The translations under genes were made by a program, and so were the position numbers. Below are positions 61,797 through 64,000 of a stretch of 64,000 nt of DNA, piece by piece. Location of the stretch: positions 14,940,001 through 15,004,000 of the forward strand of contig JAVHKY010000013.1 of NCBI GenBank assembly GCA_035079385.1, in the 5' to 3' direction. The notes beneath the pieces were generated by a model. The model saw nothing but the letters and a program-made list of their open reading frames with translations. It was not told the origin of the DNA and searched no databases. Position 1 is the stretch's first letter. Each line of letters opens with the position of its first letter. The stretch is from Aspidiotus rigidus. Lineage: Eukaryota > Arthropoda > Insecta > Hemiptera > Diaspididae.

Positions 61797-63236
61797 CTAG
61801 CTTTTCCTCTCTCCTATACCTTTTAGTTCATTTTGTATCTCCACCAATGTCTTACCCCGCGTTTCAGGCAAGTCGAAGTACGAATACACCACCAATAGTA
61901 GAGCGCTCCCACCATATATAGCGAAATTAAATTCCATACCGAATGTTTCCGCAATAGGTAAAAAAGTTCGCGCATTTACGAAAGATACCAAGGCAACCAT
62001 GAAAGTGCTCAAACCCCCGCCCATAATTTTTACACTCTGCGGGAATAATTCACCTTTGAGTAGTCCGATAAGAGGGAATATAAACATGGCACACAAGCAC
62101 GAAAATATCGTAAGCAATATAAACAATATCACTTTGAACCGGGGAATATCATACGAATATTGGATATTGTAGAGAGCGACTATTCCAGCGTGAATGGTAA
62201 ATATTATAATGCCAGATACTAAGAGAAGAGTACGTCGATTAAATTTGTCCATAATTGTCGATGAAGCACCCACGCAGACGAACTGAAACATACCGTACAA
62301 CATGGAAAATTGATTGGCTGACAAGCTTTTTGAATTCGAGAACAGTTTTGTCGCAAAAGCGACAACGGTTGACCAGCCGCATCCTGTACACAACGAAAGT
62401 ATAATGAGAACGAGTCTCATGCTTTTTAATACCTCTGTCGAACGATACAGCTGAAAATTGATCGTCTTCGACTTTTCTTCTTCTATATTTTTTATTATCG
62501 CTTCGAATTCTTGTACAGTGGCCGGATCGTTCATGTCGCGTAAGTGTCCGAAATTCTTTTTAGCCTTTTCCAGATTGCCTTTCATGAGTAAGTACTGTGC
62601 TGGCTCAACCAGAAATAGGGCTGATAGGAGAGCGACGAAACCGAGTGCGATATTTATAATGGCAACGCCGCTGTATTGAAAAAAGGTTGCCTCGACGAAT
62701 GCGATAAAATGACCGGCAAAGCGGAACAGAATAGCTATTGTGTAGAATGTGCCTCTGTATCGCGGAGAGCAATTTTCGCAAACGTATATGCTCGAAAGCG
62801 TCTCTTGAAAACCATCACTCAAACCGCTTACCAAACGAAGGATATAATGTACGATAATGTCTCGACTCCAGTATATCACTAGCCAGGAGCCGAAATTGAT
62901 GAAGGCGTTGAATACGAGAATTGAATTTCTGCTCATTCGGTCCAATAAAAGCCATAAGAAAATTGGACTTAGACCTCGCGTAATAAAACCCAGAGACGCC
63001 ATCCATGAACTTTGATCACTTGTCAAGGGCAACTCCGAATCTGGGTGGTCTGCCTCGTTTAATATTGGCGCTATCCAACCACGGGTGATACCGATCATGA
63101 AAAATTGAGCGTAAACTGTAATGCAGGACCGCGTGATGCTGAATCAGTTTTGATGAAGAAAGTTACGAAATATGAGGAAGTACTTACTCGGAATGATACA
63201 AACAAATTGACGGTACAAGATTTGCTGGCTCTTCAT
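61797..63236 (-). CDS. Facilitated trehalose/sugar transporter, Tret1-like (SLC2/MFS)
   Basis: Two exons, 63236-63188 (ATG, 16 codons plus one base) and 63115-61797, join in phase to 455 aa. The join reads QFVCIIP then YAQFFMIGITRGWIAPIL, the usual Tret1-like first helix. Twelve hydrophobic segments follow, with the SSWMASLGFITRG loop, a degenerate first 'GRR' loop (LLDRMSRNSIL), VCENCSPRYRGTF (the 'S.RGTL' motif), VEPAQYLLMKGNLEKAKK in place of PESPRWL, a cytoplasmic loop with EFEAIIKNIEEEKS, the second loop MDKFNRRTLLL, and the C-terminal LPETRGKTLVEIQ at about 432-444. Family members move trehalose or hexoses across the plasma membrane down a gradient. The altered PESP and GRR motifs suggest a divergent paralogue, so the substrate is open. 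An in-frame intron of 72 bp separates the exons. Confidence 0.92.
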
Positions 63237-64000
63237 TTTCCCATAGAATGATTTTGTATTGAAATAATCAAAGTTCAATCGTGTATTGTCGAACTTACCC
63301 AGATTTATTTGCACGGCAAGCAAGTAACAAAACTACTGTCAATACCTACGTATGGCAACTACACTGTGTCAGAGCGACAGTGATGTTCAACTCTGAACAA
63401 TACGCAGACTAATTATATTAGAAAAAAATTAACTTTCAAGATCATAGAATAATATGGTAAACATCCAAAAGAATTTTGACACCCTCGAAAAGTCTAGCTT
63501 TAGTTGTGAAAGTTTCACTGCCTATATTAAACTTTCTATTACTTACTTTAACAGGTTTACCATTCAACTAACATACAGTAAAGGCGTGTTAGTTTCCGCA
63601 TTAGAGCTCATTAAGAATGCTGTTTATTGTACGAGTCTCGTTCGTACTCTGTAAATAATTGATTTGGCTGTAAGAGGTATAATCTTCAATCTATAATGAT
63701 GGTAAACAGTTTTTGAACTATACTGGTGCCTAACGAAGAACTTTCTTGATCCAAAAATGTATGGAACGGGAACTTTTTACGTTTTAACAAACAGAGTCAT
63801 ATTCATGACTTCTCTAAAGTAGGCATCACAGTCAAAGATAGCCACATGAGGAAAAAGCTGACCCATAGTGAATCGATATGGGGGGTACACAGACCAAGTA
63901 GATCAGGTCAATTCGAAGAACCTATAAAGGGCGACTGTCGGCCCTACGTGCCGTTCTCAATCTCAGCTTTGATGACATCATCGACCGGTGACATCAACCC
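63237..64000. other. Upstream region of the Tret1-like gene
   Basis: The promoter and 5' UTR of the minus-strand transporter should lie here; no clear TATA box was found close to the ATG. The last 40 bp resemble the repeat at 54838-55045. The 66-codon frame at 63454 has no motif. Confidence 0.4.

Overview
The window is AT-rich, intron-containing nuclear DNA of an animal, most likely an insect. The evidence is a trehalose/sugar transporter of the insect Tret1 type, an SLC46 (folate-transporter-like) gene with seven spliced exons, a class A GPCR exon, GT-AG introns, and many eukaryotic transposons (Penelope-like, Jockey-like and RTE-like elements, hAT-like MITEs, a solo LTR). A sap-feeding hemipteran would fit, but the order is inference. 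There are no operons, CRISPR arrays or prokaryotic genes.

Host genes. (1) An SLC46-family transporter on the minus strand (5538-8908); seven exons join in phase, and the N-terminal exon was not found. (2) The first coding exon of a rhodopsin-like GPCR on the plus strand (14527-14907), with a TATA box at 14340. (3) An intronless 162-aa secreted protein of unknown function on the minus strand (20247-20735). (4) A probable two-exon gene of unknown function on the minus strand (33882-36377), with an old LINE in its intron. (5) A complete two-exon Tret1-like transporter on the minus strand (61797-63236, 455 aa). They face both ways, are far apart, and share no visible pathway.

Mobile DNA. At least three Penelope-like elements (PLEs) with reverse transcriptase and GIY-YIG endonuclease are present: 36660-38290, 46905-48165 and 58742-61440. 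The last carries an inverted copy of its own 3' end at its 5' end. The first is split by a 625-bp solo LTR with a 4-bp target duplication. PLE ends here and elsewhere carry a hammerhead-ribozyme-like motif whose stem III is a 6-nt palindrome, as expected of a dimeric ribozyme. Other relics are a DUF7869-type transposase-like gene (2465-3612), another transposon-derived ORF (1395-1925), a Jockey-type LINE with RNase H (16600-18350), a second LINE (34485-35565), and several short inverted-repeat elements with target duplications.

Repeats. The main ones are a 3.3-kb degenerate satellite of about 130-bp units (21920-25235), a 135-bp tandem array (40560-41175), two long GA/TC microsatellites, two foldback sequences with arms of about 110 and 200 bp, and a dispersed family rich in the TGACGTCA palindrome (11585-13440, 44400-44760, 48840-49190, 51780-52570). 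The rest is AT-rich intergenic sequence in which I see no supported gene.
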